Notes: generated from the sequence alone by a model not told the origin. DNA of 64,000 nucleotides from Haloferula sp. BvORR071 (GCF_000739615.1 NZ_BATP01000059.1:1-64000), one strand, 5' to 3'. Numbered from the stretch's first letter, positions 26,683 through 36,611 are shown. A program made the numbers and translations.

Positions 26683-27927
26683 ATGAAGGCGCTTGTCCGG
26701 CTTTCGATCGGTGCTTTGGCGTGCTGGGGAGCCTGCGTGGCGACCGCTGCGGACCTACCGGAGGTGCTGCTTGCCAACGACGGCACGAAGATCACCACGG
26801 CGGAGCAGTGGCGGACGAAGCGCCGGCCTGAGCTGTTAGAGCAGTTTGCCAAGGAGATGTATGGCGTCTCCCCGGGCAAGCCGGAGAAGATGAGCTTCGA
26901 GGTTTTCGACCGCGACAAGGGCGCGCTGGGTGGCAAGGCGACTCGGATCCAGGTGGCGATTTATCCGGGCGGTAAACCCGGACCGCGGATGGATTTGCTG
27001 CTTTACGTGCCGAATGAAGCACCCGGTCCGGTGCCAGTTTTCCTGGGGCTGAATTTCGCGGGCAATCATGCGATCCATGCCGACCCCGGCATCCGCCTGA
27101 CCGAGAGCTGGGTGGACCAGCGGCAGCCGAATGCCGATCCGGAGAAGAAGCCGGGCAACCGGGCCACGGAGGAGATGCGTGGTAAGAACGCCAAGCAGTG
27201 GCCGATCGAGGAGATGATGTCGCGGGGCTATGCGCTGGCGACGATGTATCGCGAGGATGTGGCACCGGACCACGAGCCCTACTTCTCGACTGGCGTGCCG
27301 ACGCTTTATCCTGAGCTCCAGCAGCGCGAGGACAACTTCACGACGATGGGGGCATGGGCCTGGTCGCTCAGCCGTGCGATGGATGTCTTGGAGAAGGAGC
27401 CTTCGATCGACTCGAAGCGGGTGGCGCTGTTCGGCTTCTCGCGCTTGGGCAAGGCGGCCTTGTGGGCGGGCGCGAATGACGAGCGCTTCGCCATGGTGAT
27501 CAGCAATGAGTCCGGTGCTGGCGGGGCGAAGCTTTTCCATCGCGGGCAAGGGGAGGATATCAAGCGGCTGAACACGCTCTTCCCGCATTGGTTCGCCAGG
27601 AGCTTCAGCAAGTACATCGGCAAGGATACCGAGTTGCCCTTCGATCAGCACATGGTGCTCTCGCTGGTCGCGCCGCGGCCGCTATATGTGGCCAGTGCGC
27701 TCGACGACAAGAACTCCGATCCGGAAGGTGAGTTCGCCGGGGCCAAGGCGGCGGAGCCGGTGTATCGATTGTTAGGCGCGGAAGGCTTGCCGGCCGAGAC
27801 TTGGCCGCCGGTGGATACCGCGGTGCAGGGCGGGATCGGCTACCATGTCAGGAGCGGCAAGCACGACGTGCAGCCCTTCGACTGGCAGCAGTATCTGGCC
27901 TTCGCGGACAAGCATCTGAAGAAGTAG
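26683..27927 (+). CDS. CE15-like carbohydrate esterase (glucuronoyl esterase family)
   Basis: This encodes 414 aa, with a signal peptide MKALVRLSIGALACWGACVATAA. The alpha/beta-hydrolase nucleophile elbow is GFSRLGKAALWAGA (S253), the GxSRxGK form of carbohydrate esterase family 15, followed by ISNESGAGGAKLFHR. A C-terminal His lies in HVRSGKHDVQPFDW. Fungal and bacterial CE15 enzymes cut ester bonds between glucuronic acid and lignin. The elbow has Phe where many members have Cys or His. It is in an operon with the SGNH hydrolase. Confidence 0.85.
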   Translation: MKALVRLSIGALACWGACVATAADLPEVLLANDGTKITTAEQWRTKRRPELLEQFAKEMYGVSPGKPEKMSFEVFDRDKGALGGKATRIQVAIYPGGKPGPRMDLLLYVPNEAPGPVPVFLGLNFAGNHAIHADPGIRLTESWVDQRQPNADPEKKPGNRATEEMRGKNAKQWPIEEMMSRGYALATMYREDVAPDHEPYFSTGVPTLYPELQQREDNFTTMGAWAWSLSRAMDVLEKEPSIDSKRVALFGFSRLGKAALWAGANDERFAMVISNESGAGGAKLFHRGQGEDIKRLNTLFPHWFARSFSKYIGKDTELPFDQHMVLSLVAPRPLYVASALDDKNSDPEGEFAGAKAAEPVYRLLGAEGLPAETWPPVDTAVQGGIGYHVRSGKHDVQPFDWQQYLAFADKHLKK

Positions 27928-27965
27928 CTGCTTCCTTCGCGACGAATGTATCCTTAAGAAAAGTT

Positions 27966-27995
27966 AAGGATCGGGAAGTTACCTTCCCGATCCTT
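27966..27995 (+). terminator. Perfect 13-bp hairpin after CE15-like gene
   Basis: AAGGATCGGGAAG pairs with CTTCCCGATCCTT around a TTAC loop, 38 bp after the stop. There is no T-run beyond TTA. Its 5' arm overlaps TTAAGGA (27964-27970), which can instead pair with TCCTTAA at 27951-27957, so two mutually exclusive hairpins are possible. Confidence 0.6.
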
Positions 27996-28053
27996 ACTTC
28001 ATCAACCGGCCGCAGCTGGGATGCGGCACCACTATCACAACACAGGGGCAAAG

Positions 28054-28374
28054 TCAGACCCGCTCGGTCGGCGCTTCATAGGCGAAGCGATGGCGCGGGA
28101 AGGGGAAAAGGATCGGCTCCTCCGGTTGGCGGGGCTTGGTGGTCGTCTCGCCGGTGCGGGGCAGGAGCTCCAGGCGCACGCGCTGCGGTGTCGACTCACG
28201 CCGGAAGCGGCGCTGCATGGTCGTCCGCTTGCGGCTCTTTCGCAGTTCCGGGAAGAGCTTGTCCAAGGCCTCGGGCGAGAGGTCGACTTGGAAAGGCGCA
28301 ACCAGGGTTTCGAGAAGTGCCGCAGCACGCATGAGGAACTTTCGCATGTTCATGGTGGTTTCGAACGAGTGCAT
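28054..28374 (-). CDS. Small basic protein, divergent from the two-component genes
   Basis: This encodes 106 aa if started at 28374 (MHSFETTMNMRKF), or 99 aa from 28353. It contains RAAALLETLVAPFQVDLSPEALDKLFPELRKSRKRTT-type helical sequence, then an Arg-rich stretch (MQRRFRRESTPQRVRLELLP) and a Pro-rich tail. I recognise no family. The competing plus-strand frame over the same bases looks less protein-like. Its promoter region is shared with the histidine kinase at 28469. It may be a target of the adjacent response regulator. Confidence 0.5.
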   Translation of the reverse strand: MHSFETTMNMRKFLMRAAALLETLVAPFQVDLSPEALDKLFPELRKSRKRTTMQRRFRRESTPQRVRLELLPRTGETTTKPRQPEEPILFPFPRHRFAYEAPTERV

Positions 28375-28400
28375 TCAAACCCATCTCAATCTCCATGTCG

Positions 28401-28417
28401 TGTTAAGGAGTGTTAAG
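28401..28417. promoter_or_regulatory. Candidate response-regulator operator (TGTTAAG direct repeat)
   Basis: TGTTAAG occurs at 28401-28407 and again at 28411-28417, exactly 10 bp apart. It lies between the divergent small gene (28374) and the histidine kinase (28469). Direct repeats on one helical turn are how OmpR/PhoB-type regulators bind, and such a regulator is encoded at 30273. The assignment is inferred. Confidence 0.4.
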
Positions 28418-28468
28418 CGGAGACGGATCAGATTGCCGCTCGCCGGGCGCTCCGTATGATCGCGCGAC

Positions 28469-30265
28469 ATGATTGGCGGACGGCGACAGAAATGGATGGA
28501 GAACAGCTTCGTGCTATTGCTGGCCATCCTGTGCGCTATCCTTACCGTGCTGCAATTCCGTTGGACCGGGGAGCTGGCCCAAGCAGAGATGGAGCGACTG
28601 GGCGGCCGGCAGGAGGAAAGCGCACGCGACTTGGTGACCGACTTCGAGACGAGGGTGCGACGGACTTGCGATGCCTTGGTGCCGCTCGCCAAGGAGATGA
28701 ATCAAGCGGGGCTCAACAAGCGCTTGCGCGACTACAGTGCGACCAACCCGCGGCCGATCTTGCGCAAGATCGCTCTGGCGGTTCCCAAGGATGGTGAGCT
28801 GCAACTGCAACTGGTGAGCATGGGCGATGGCTCGCTCTCACCGATGGAATGGCCCGACGAGTGGGCGGCGCTGCATGACAATCTTTCGCGCAAGCTCAAG
28901 GGCGGCTCTCCACCTTACACGGATGAAAAGGGCCTCTTGCTCGAGTTCCCGATTCGCAGCGGCGACTCACCGGCTCCGCCGGCCGGTGGTCCCGGCGCAG
29001 GAGGTCCAAACCATGGCGAGTCCGTCGGCGGCCCCGGCGGACCGAGAGGCGGCGGACCTGGGGGGCCTGGTGGTCCGGGCGGACCACCTCCAGAACCCCC
29101 GGCCGGCAGAGGACCCGGCGGGCCCGGAGGTCCGCCTCCCGGAGTTCCGGATAGCGGAGGTCCACAAGCTTTTGGAGAGGTGGGATGGATGATTCTGGAA
29201 CTGGATCCGACCTACATTGCGGACATTTGGCTCCATGACCTGGAGGCGCGCTATTTCAATCGCGGCCGCTCGCCGATCTATCAGATCAAGGTGCTATCGC
29301 TTGCCGACCGGCTGCTGTTCCAGACCGGGGTGGCGGATGCCCCGGGGGATCCGATCATCCGCTTTCCCTTCAACGCCATGGGCCGCGGTGGCGGGCGTCT
29401 CGGTCCCGCGGTGGAGAGCCGCTGGATGTTGGAGATCCGTCGCCAAGAGGGGGGCTTGGAGCGCTTGGTGGCCGAGTCGCGGCGGCGTAACCTTTTCCTC
29501 GCCGTCGTCGTCAACGCGATGATCCTTGCCGCCGGTTTGGCCTTGGTGCGCTACACCCGCAAATCGCGCAGGCTGGTGGAGGAGCAGATGAATTTCGTGG
29601 CCAGCGTCTCCCATGAGCTGCGGACCCCGCTGACGGTGATCCGGGGTGCCGCTCACAACATCAAACGTGGCATCGTCAAGACCCCGGAAGCGCTGGAGCG
29701 CTACTCCGGCATGATCCTCCAGCACACCGATCAACTCTCAGACATGGTGGCGCAGGTGCTCGATTTCGCCGTGGCCAAGAAGGGCAAGCTGCTCGGCGAG
29801 GACAAGCAGCGGATCGAACTGGCTGCCTTGCTAGAGGAGGCGATCGCGAATACCCGCGGCGACACTGCCTCTTGTCAGGTCGAGGTGAGCCTGCCGGAGA
29901 GCTTGCCCGCGGTTGCGGGGGATCCGGGGCACCTGCGGCGGGCTTTCCAAAACCTGATCGCGAACGCAGCCAAGCACGGCGGTAGCGGCGGCTGGATCGG
30001 CGTTTCGGCGCGACGCGTTGGTGGTCAGGTGGAAGTTACTGTGGCGGACCGTGGCCAAGGCATCTCCAAGGAAGAACAAGCTACTGTTTTCAATCCTTTC
30101 TTCCGCGGCAACGCGGCCCACTCCGCCCAGGTCCGCGGCAGCGGCTTGGGCCTAAGTCTGGTGAAGGAAATCATTGAAGCTCATGATGGAACTATTTCGA
30201 TTTGCAGCGCGCCGGGGGAAGGTGCGAGCTTCGTTGCCAGCCTGCCCGTTGCGGCAGGCCAGTGA
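28469..30265 (+). CDS. Sensor histidine kinase with collagen-like periplasmic insert
   Basis: This encodes 598 aa. TM1 is about residues 14-31 and TM2 about 341-361, with a periplasmic sensor between them. HisKA follows, with phospho-acceptor H382 in FVASVSHELRTPLTVIRG, then HATPase_c with NLIANAAKHG (N box), VADRGQGISK (G1) and GSGLGLSLVKEIIEAHDG (G2). Residues about 167-232 of the sensor are an unusual run rich in Gly and Pro (GGPGGPRGGGPGGPGG-type), flanked by folded sequence. The next gene, 7 bp downstream, is its response regulator. Confidence 0.93.
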   Translation: MIGGRRQKWMENSFVLLLAILCAILTVLQFRWTGELAQAEMERLGGRQEESARDLVTDFETRVRRTCDALVPLAKEMNQAGLNKRLRDYSATNPRPILRKIALAVPKDGELQLQLVSMGDGSLSPMEWPDEWAALHDNLSRKLKGGSPPYTDEKGLLLEFPIRSGDSPAPPAGGPGAGGPNHGESVGGPGGPRGGGPGGPGGPGGPPPEPPAGRGPGGPGGPPPGVPDSGGPQAFGEVGWMILELDPTYIADIWLHDLEARYFNRGRSPIYQIKVLSLADRLLFQTGVADAPGDPIIRFPFNAMGRGGGRLGPAVESRWMLEIRRQEGGLERLVAESRRRNLFLAVVVNAMILAAGLALVRYTRKSRRLVEEQMNFVASVSHELRTPLTVIRGAAHNIKRGIVKTPEALERYSGMILQHTDQLSDMVAQVLDFAVAKKGKLLGEDKQRIELAALLEEAIANTRGDTASCQVEVSLPESLPAVAGDPGHLRRAFQNLIANAAKHGGSGGWIGVSARRVGGQVEVTVADRGQGISKEEQATVFNPFFRGNAAHSAQVRGSGLGLSLVKEIIEAHDGTISICSAPGEGASFVASLPVAAGQ

Positions 30266-30272
30266 CGAAATT

Positions 30273-30962
30273 ATGAGCGCCAGACTCCTCCTGGTCGAAG
30301 ACGAGCCCGCCATTGCCGAAGTTCTAGCCGACATGCTCCGCGCCGAGGGTCACGAAGTGACCTTGGTAGGCGACGGGCCTGCAGGCTTACGGATGGCAAC
30401 CAGCGGGGGCTTCGACATGCTAATCCTCGACGTGATGCTGCCGGGAGGCATTTCCGGCTTCGACATCTGCCACGCAGCCCGCGAGCACGGCTTCGATGGA
30501 GGGATCATCATGCTAACCGCACGAGGACTGGTGGATGATCGGATCCGCGGGCTCCGCCAAGGGGCTGACGACTATCTGGTCAAACCTTTCGATCCCGATG
30601 AGCTGCTGGCGCGGATGGACGCCCTGATGCGGCGGCTGCGCAAGGTCGAGCTCACGCCACTGATGAGCATGCGCTTCGGCAAGGTGACCGCGGATTTCGC
30701 GAAGGGCGAGTTCCTGCGGGATGGCCAGCCGATCGCCCTTACCTCGAAGGAAGCGGAACTGCTGCGCATGCTGGTGAACCAGCGCGGCAAAACGGTTTCC
30801 CGCGACACCATCCTCGCGCAGGTCTGGAAGGACCAGCCCTACATCACACCTCGCACTGTGGACGTGCACATGGCGTGGCTGCGGCAGAAGGTCGAGGACC
30901 AGCCCCAGACGCCGAAGCACCTGCTGACGGTGCGCGGGGAGGGGTATCGGTTTGAAGCGTGA
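30273..30962 (+). CDS. OmpR-family response regulator
   Basis: This encodes 229 aa. The receiver domain has the acidic pair E9/D10, phospho-acceptor D53 (LILDVMLPG) and the conserved Lys in DDYLVKPFD. The winged-helix output domain includes ALTSKEAELLRMLVNQRGKTVSRDTILAQVW and ends in HLLTVRGEGYRFEA. I chose the ATG at 30273, 7 bp after the kinase stop; the longer frame overlaps the kinase. Cytoplasmic DNA-binding activator or repressor. Confidence 0.95.
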   Translation: MSARLLLVEDEPAIAEVLADMLRAEGHEVTLVGDGPAGLRMATSGGFDMLILDVMLPGGISGFDICHAAREHGFDGGIIMLTARGLVDDRIRGLRQGADDYLVKPFDPDELLARMDALMRRLRKVELTPLMSMRFGKVTADFAKGEFLRDGQPIALTSKEAELLRMLVNQRGKTVSRDTILAQVWKDQPYITPRTVDVHMAWLRQKVEDQPQTPKHLLTVRGEGYRFEA

Positions 30963-30971
30963 GGGATATTC

Positions 30972-31006
30972 CCCGGGGTAGGCCAGCTTCGTCGGCCGAC
31001 CCCGGG
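30972..31006 (+). terminator. Hairpin after response regulator
   Basis: CCCGGGGT-A-GGCC pairs with GGCC-G-ACCCCGGG (13-position stem, one A/G mismatch) around a 9-nt loop. It is followed only by CTTT. It lies between the regulator stop and the convergent leuB stop. Confidence 0.6.
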
Positions 31007-31051
31007 CTTTAAGAGGGAACGGGCTTTGCCGTTCTCAGAGGTGCCTGCTGC

Positions 31052-32167
<1,116 letters not shown>

Positions 32168-32229
32168 CTAGGAGCCCCGCCTGTCGCCGCCAAGGGCGGA
32201 TTGCGGCAAAGCGGCGATCGGCGGAGGCC

Positions 32230-33477
32230 TCAGGGCACCACGCTGAAAGCCAGATTTACGGCCGGGCCGCTGGTAAGATAGTTGGCCTGCCCTTCAGCCC
32301 AACCGCTGCTGGAATTGTGGAAGCACAGATTCAGCCCCAGCGAGGTCCATCCTCCTGGCCCGGCGGCCGGGCTGAGCTGGGTGGAGATGGTGGTCAAGGG
32401 GAAGAGGTATGCGGAACTGGCCTGGCTGGTGACGGCACCGGTATCGGCGGAGGCGTCTGAGACGCTGAAGCCCGTGAGGGTGCCGCTGCCGCCATTGCTG
32501 TGGGTCCAAGTGCCACCGCCACTGCCATTCGGCACCAGGGTGAGAACATTGCCGCTGCGATCACTGACCTGGATCTGCTTCCCGGTGGCGAAGTTCGCCG
32601 GAGGGTTGTACAGGGCTGAGTAGTCGACCCGCGTTGCACTCATGAAGAAGCTCGGGAAATTGACACCGGTAACCGGGAAGGCGAATCCGACCGCGGCATC
32701 GCGGCTGCGGACGTGGCGGAAGTAGGTCCAGGTCGAGAGATTCTGAGAGTAGGAGATCAGGTATTCCGCTTGGAAGCCGCGGTCGAAAGTCAGCGTGAAG
32801 CTTGATGCGGCGGCATCGCGCGTGCCGAACAGCGGGGTGGTATCGATCACCGGCAATCTCAAGGCGGGATCATTCAGGTTGAAGCCCGCGAGACTCGGCC
32901 CCGAGATCGCCACCGAGTTCATGGTGATCGGGGTGTTGGGCTTGTCGTTGGTCGTGGGGAAAAGCGCCGGATTGGTGAAGTTGTCGATGATCTCCCGACC
33001 CGAGATCACTTCGCCGAAGATCGAGTGCTTGTCATCGAGGGACGGTGCTGCCGCCAGCGTGATGAAGAATTGCGAGCCACCAGTGCCGGGAGCACTGCTC
33101 TTCGCCATCGAAAGCATGTAGCGTCCGGAGTGGCGCAGTGAAGCGTGATACTCGTCCGGAATCACGTAGCCGGGTCCATCCGTGCCGATTCCATTCGGCG
33201 AGCCGCCCTGAATCACGAAGGTGTGGATCAAGCGGTGGAAGGTCAGCCCGTCGTAGAAGGGCCGGTTGGTTTGGATCTGGCCGGTGACGACATTGATCCA
33301 GGGTCGCTGGCCGGTGGCCAGGCCGATGAAGTTCGCACAGGTCCGCGGTGCCTTGTCGTAATCAAGCCGCGCCCGGAAAGTGCCCAGCGAGGTGGCCCCC
33401 TGCGAGACGTTGAAATCGGCGTAGATCTGTCCGTGGGCCAAGGTGGCCGCGGTGATGAGGAACAGGAGCCATTTCAT
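32230..33477 (-). CDS. Secreted cyclophilin-type peptidyl-prolyl isomerase with C-terminal extension
   Basis: This encodes 415 aa; the ATG at 33477 gives MKWLLFLITAATLAHG. The cyclophilin domain spans about residues 18-185, with APRTCANFIGL, FYDGLTFHRLIHTFVIQGGSP (catalytic Arg in FHR), GRYMLSMAKSS, GGSQFFITL and HSIFGEVISG. The remaining ~230 residues are beta-rich with a Ser/Thr/Gly composition, unusual for a cyclophilin, and include ANFATGKQIQVSDRSGNVLTLVPNG. It is exported to the periplasm or beyond; the extension is probably a binding or surface domain. Confidence 0.9.
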   Translation of the reverse strand: MKWLLFLITAATLAHGQIYADFNVSQGATSLGTFRARLDYDKAPRTCANFIGLATGQRPWINVVTGQIQTNRPFYDGLTFHRLIHTFVIQGGSPNGIGTDGPGYVIPDEYHASLRHSGRYMLSMAKSSAPGTGGSQFFITLAAAPSLDDKHSIFGEVISGREIIDNFTNPALFPTTNDKPNTPITMNSVAISGPSLAGFNLNDPALRLPVIDTTPLFGTRDAAASSFTLTFDRGFQAEYLISYSQNLSTWTYFRHVRSRDAAVGFAFPVTGVNFPSFFMSATRVDYSALYNPPANFATGKQIQVSDRSGNVLTLVPNGSGGGTWTHSNGGSGTLTGFSVSDASADTGAVTSQASSAYLFPLTTISTQLSPAAGPGGWTSLGLNLCFHNSSSGWAEGQANYLTSGPAVNLAFSVVP

Positions 33478-33569
33478 CGCGCGGATGCCGCCACGAACGG
33501 CATTTCCGGGCAAGCCTTAAGACTGGGACGGAATCGTTGGCCGCCGGACCACGCGGAGTTCAGGGGACG

Positions 33570-34940
33570 TCAAGCCTCCCTCCCTGAGGGCTCCCACTCC
33601 TCGTAGCCGTCCTTCTCCTCCTCGTCTTCCTTGATCTTGCGCTCCCAGATGTAGCGGCGGAAGAGCACCTTCACGGCCGCCGTCAGTGGCACGGCCAGCA
33701 GAGCGCCGACGAAACCGCCGAGGATCAAGGACCAGAACAGCATCGAGAAAATGACGGTCATCGGGTGAAGTCCCACGGAGTCGCCCACGATCTTCGGCGC
33801 GGTCACCAGCGAGTTGATCTGCTGGACGATCACGAAGATCGCGATCGTGGCTCCCACGTAGGTCCACGGATTTGAGCCGAGCCAACCTTGGTTCGCGGGC
33901 ACGCTGAAGTGGAACCATGCCAGCACGCAGGCCGGAATCAGCGTGAGGATATTCCCGATGTAGGGGATGATTCCCAGCACCGCCATCAGGATGCCGATCA
34001 GCAGGCCGAGCGGCAGGCCGAAGATGGTGAGCGCGATGCCGACCAGGATGCCGTCGATGAATGCCACTAGCACCTGGCCGCGGAAGAAGGAGATCAGGTA
34101 GCGGTTGATCTCGGTGAGGGTCTCGACCAGCTCGGTCTTGAAGCGTGAGGCCTTGAGCGGCACGTAGTCGTGCCAGTGCTCCTTGATCGCGGCGCTCTCG
34201 TTCAGGATGTAGTAGAGGTAGATCGGCACCATCAGGAAGCCGAGGGCGAGGCCGAGGAAGCCAAGCACCTTGCCGGCACCACCTTTGATCCAGCCGAAGA
34301 CCTCATCGAAGTAACCCTTGGCATCGGAGAAGAGCTTGGTCTGCTCGATGTCGATTGTCGGGAGCGATCCCTTGCCTTCTTGCGCGTCGTCCAGGCTGTC
34401 GCTGAAAGCGGTTCGTTCCTCACTGGTGGCAGTCGGCTTGGCGAGCAGGGGATCGATGAAAGGCTTGGCCCAGTCATTCTTGTTCCGGTAGTCGATCAGG
34501 CCATGGACCATCACCTTGTCGAATGAATCCTTGTCCTTCGACGCGTTGGGGTCCTTGACTTCCGTAGTGGGGGTGATTTGAGCCTGCGCGTTCGCGGCCA
34601 TCTCCTCGCGCTGCTTCTGGAACTCCCGGATCTGTCCACCAACCAGCGGGATCATGATCCCGATCAGGCCAGCGACCACCAAGGTGAAGCTGGCGAAGAC
34701 CGAGACCACCGACCATTTCCGCGAGAAGCCGCGCTTCTGGAACAGCCTCACCACGGGGTCCAGCAGATAGGCGGTGATGGCCGCCACGGCCAAGGGCACC
34801 AGCACCGGCTGGAGGAAGCCGAAGATCTTTCCGATCAGCCAGATCAGGCCGACGATCAGCGCCCCGAGGATCAGGATTGAGACGCCGGTGGCGGCATTCC
34901 ACAGGGTGCGGAGCTGGAATCGGGTGGGGTAGCGCGCCAT
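33570..34940 (-). CDS. AI-2E family transporter (PerM/YdiK-like)
   Basis: This encodes 456 aa with about eight TM helices. They include VLVPLAVAAITAYLLDPVVRLFQKRG, the early family signature, and a C-half with FIDGILVGIALTIFGLPLGLLIGILMAVLGIIPYIGN and LILGGFVGALLAVPLTAAVKVLFRRY. A large charged loop sits at residues ~95-190. Despite the family name, most members have no proven autoinducer-2 transport. It ends with an acidic tail. Confidence 0.92.
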   Translation of the reverse strand: MARYPTRFQLRTLWNAATGVSILILGALIVGLIWLIGKIFGFLQPVLVPLAVAAITAYLLDPVVRLFQKRGFSRKWSVVSVFASFTLVVAGLIGIMIPLVGGQIREFQKQREEMAANAQAQITPTTEVKDPNASKDKDSFDKVMVHGLIDYRNKNDWAKPFIDPLLAKPTATSEERTAFSDSLDDAQEGKGSLPTIDIEQTKLFSDAKGYFDEVFGWIKGGAGKVLGFLGLALGFLMVPIYLYYILNESAAIKEHWHDYVPLKASRFKTELVETLTEINRYLISFFRGQVLVAFIDGILVGIALTIFGLPLGLLIGILMAVLGIIPYIGNILTLIPACVLAWFHFSVPANQGWLGSNPWTYVGATIAIFVIVQQINSLVTAPKIVGDSVGLHPMTVIFSMLFWSLILGGFVGALLAVPLTAAVKVLFRRYIWERKIKEDEEEKDGYEEWEPSGREA

Positions 34941-35008
34941 CGCGGACAGTCCCTAGCAGAGAAAACGGTGGGACGGCATGGGAAAATCACCGCCGCATTC
35001 GAACCAAG

Positions 35009-35057
35009 AAAAAGCCCTCCTCCCGGTGGAGCGCATGGCTGCTCCGGAGAGAAGGGC
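35009..35057 (-). terminator. Intrinsic terminator of the sigma/anti-sigma operon
   Basis: On the minus strand, GCCCTTCTCTCCGGAGC pairs with the complementary GCTCCACCGGGAGGAGGGC arm around a short loop, imperfectly. It is followed by TTTTTCTT. It is 25 bp past the stop at 35082. Confidence 0.75.
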
Positions 35058-35081
35058 GGAGAGTGGTGGTCCGCTCTTGGC

Positions 35082-35651
35082 TTATTCGAGCCGGGAGACG
35101 ACATCGGCCACGGCGGAGGCCACGCGCACCGGGTCGTCCGGGAGCTTGGCCTTGTACTTCACCCCGCCGGCGGAGTCGTAGGCGGTGATGGTGTCGTCAC
35201 CGAAATCGACGACCACCTTGGCGCCGCTCATGGCATTCGCCGCTTCACGGGTCGTCGCGCTGCGGAAAGCGGAGACATCGAAGCTGCCGGACTTCTCGAT
35301 CGCGGACTGCAGCTCGAGATTGCGGCCCACGAAGCAGATGCCCACGCTCTCGTCGGATTGAACCGGCACATTGCCGCGGAAAGGTTCGCGACTCTTCGAG
35401 AGGATCGGCATGCCGACTCCGAGGAGGACCACGGCGGTGGCAGCGATCCCGAATCCCGGGGTCGCCACGAAATTGCGGAGCTTGGAGAAGAAAGACTCGG
35501 GCCGGGTGACGATCACGGTGGGCGGCGCGAAGCGGGAGAGCAGATCGTTCACCAAGCCCTCGGGCATCGGCGGAGCCTGCTCAGAGTTATGCGCAGGCAG
35601 GCTGCGCATCAGAAGATCACGGGTTGAATGGAGGTGGGGAGAGAGTTCCAT
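35082..35651 (-). CDS. One-TM protein, candidate anti-sigma factor
   Basis: This encodes 189 aa. A cytoplasmic N-terminal part of about 67 residues is followed by a TM helix (GFGIAATAVVLLGVGMPIL, ~68-86) and a periplasmic C-terminal domain of about 100 residues (VVVDFGDDTITAYDSAGG). There is no signal peptide and no HxxxCxxC zinc motif. It starts 39 bp after the stop of the sigma-like gene and shares its terminator. The topology and operon position are those of anti-sigma factors; sequence alone does not prove it. Confidence 0.6.
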   Translation of the reverse strand: MELSPHLHSTRDLLMRSLPAHNSEQAPPMPEGLVNDLLSRFAPPTVIVTRPESFFSKLRNFVATPGFGIAATAVVLLGVGMPILSKSREPFRGNVPVQSDESVGICFVGRNLELQSAIEKSGSFDVSAFRSATTREAANAMSGAKVVVDFGDDTITAYDSAGGVKYKAKLPDDPVRVASAVADVVSRLE

Positions 35652-35690
35652 GGCTTCAGGGCTCCAATCGCAATCGGGAATATCCCGTTT

Positions 35691-36611
35691 TCAAAATACT
35701 AAGTTTTCCCTGATCTTTGCCAGAGCTGCCTCCACCATTTCACTGACCGCACGGCGGCGGGTGGAGAGTGAGGCCCCGGCTTTGATCCCGAGCTTGGCGC
35801 AGATCTTGTCGTTCTGGATGAGGTCCTGAACGGTCGCACTCTGCGCCACGTAAAGCGTGTAGAGAAGATTCCACTCGATGCTGCTCAAGGACTCGTGGCA
35901 TTCCTTGTAGATCTTCTCGAAGGTCATCGCGGCGGCCGCAGAGTCCTCGAATTGGAGGGGCCTCTCGGGGTCGCCGGTGAGTTGGTCAAAGCTTTCGCCG
36001 GAGTTCGGCTGGTTCTTCAGCGCGCCGCGGCGACGGAACCAGTCAATGGCGCGGAATTGGACGATGCGGGTGTGGAGGGGGATGATCTCCTCGAAAACCG
36101 TGGGCTCCTGGATCGGAGCGCGTTGGCTTTCCTCCCGCTCGCGGACCAGTTCGGCCAATGTCTCGATGAAGACGTCCTCGGCGTCGTGGCCCTTGATCCC
36201 GCGCTTGCTCAGGGTTGCCAAGGCAAGTGGGCGGAGCATGTCCGGGAGGCGATTCCACTCCTGATCCTGATAGCCGCGCTCGGGGTGGTGGCGCTGGAGT
36301 CGGTCCAGATCGAGATTCTGCGGGTAGCGGCGGTCGGCGGGATCGTGGTGAAGCTGGGGGTCTGCGATTTTGCGGCGCTCACCGGCCACCAAGTCACGGG
36401 TGGCCTCGGTGGTCTCCTCGATCACACGGGCGGTGAATTCCGCTTCGGCGGGGAGTTTTTCAAAATCGAGAGCGATGTTGCGCATCACCCGCTCGGCGAT
36501 CGCGGTCGCCTGATCTTCGGGTAAGAGCACACCTTCTACCGGCCTGCGGGCGCGATGCCAGCAGGCTTCCCAGCACTTTTGCAAATGCTTCTCGGGCGAC
36601 GTGGAAGACAT
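35691..36611 (-). CDS. Divergent sigma-70-like (ECF-type) factor
   Basis: This encodes 306 aa. The central part has a region-2-like block, LPDMLRPLALATLSKRG...GHDAEDVFIETLAELVRE, then HTRIVQFRAIDWFRRRG, which matches the -10-binding helix pattern. Near the C-terminus is a region-4-like segment, SSIEWNLLYTLYVAQSATVQDLI...RRRAVSEMVEAALAKIRENL. About 100 charged residues precede region 2, more than in typical ECF factors (about 190 aa total). It is divergent from the TpsA-like gene, with 111 bp between starts containing A-rich tracts. It probably drives this locus. Confidence 0.65.
   Translation of the reverse strand: MSSTSPEKHLQKCWEACWHRARRPVEGVLLPEDQATAIAERVMRNIALDFEKLPAEAEFTARVIEETTEATRDLVAGERRKIADPQLHHDPADRRYPQNLDLDRLQRHHPERGYQDQEWNRLPDMLRPLALATLSKRGIKGHDAEDVFIETLAELVREREESQRAPIQEPTVFEEIIPLHTRIVQFRAIDWFRRRGALKNQPNSGESFDQLTGDPERPLQFEDSAAAAMTFEKIYKECHESLSSIEWNLLYTLYVAQSATVQDLIQNDKICAKLGIKAGASLSTRRRAVSEMVEAALAKIRENLVF

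Noticed and set aside
28021-28416. 131-aa plus-strand frame
   Set aside because: It overlaps the more protein-like minus-strand gene and the promoter of the kinase.
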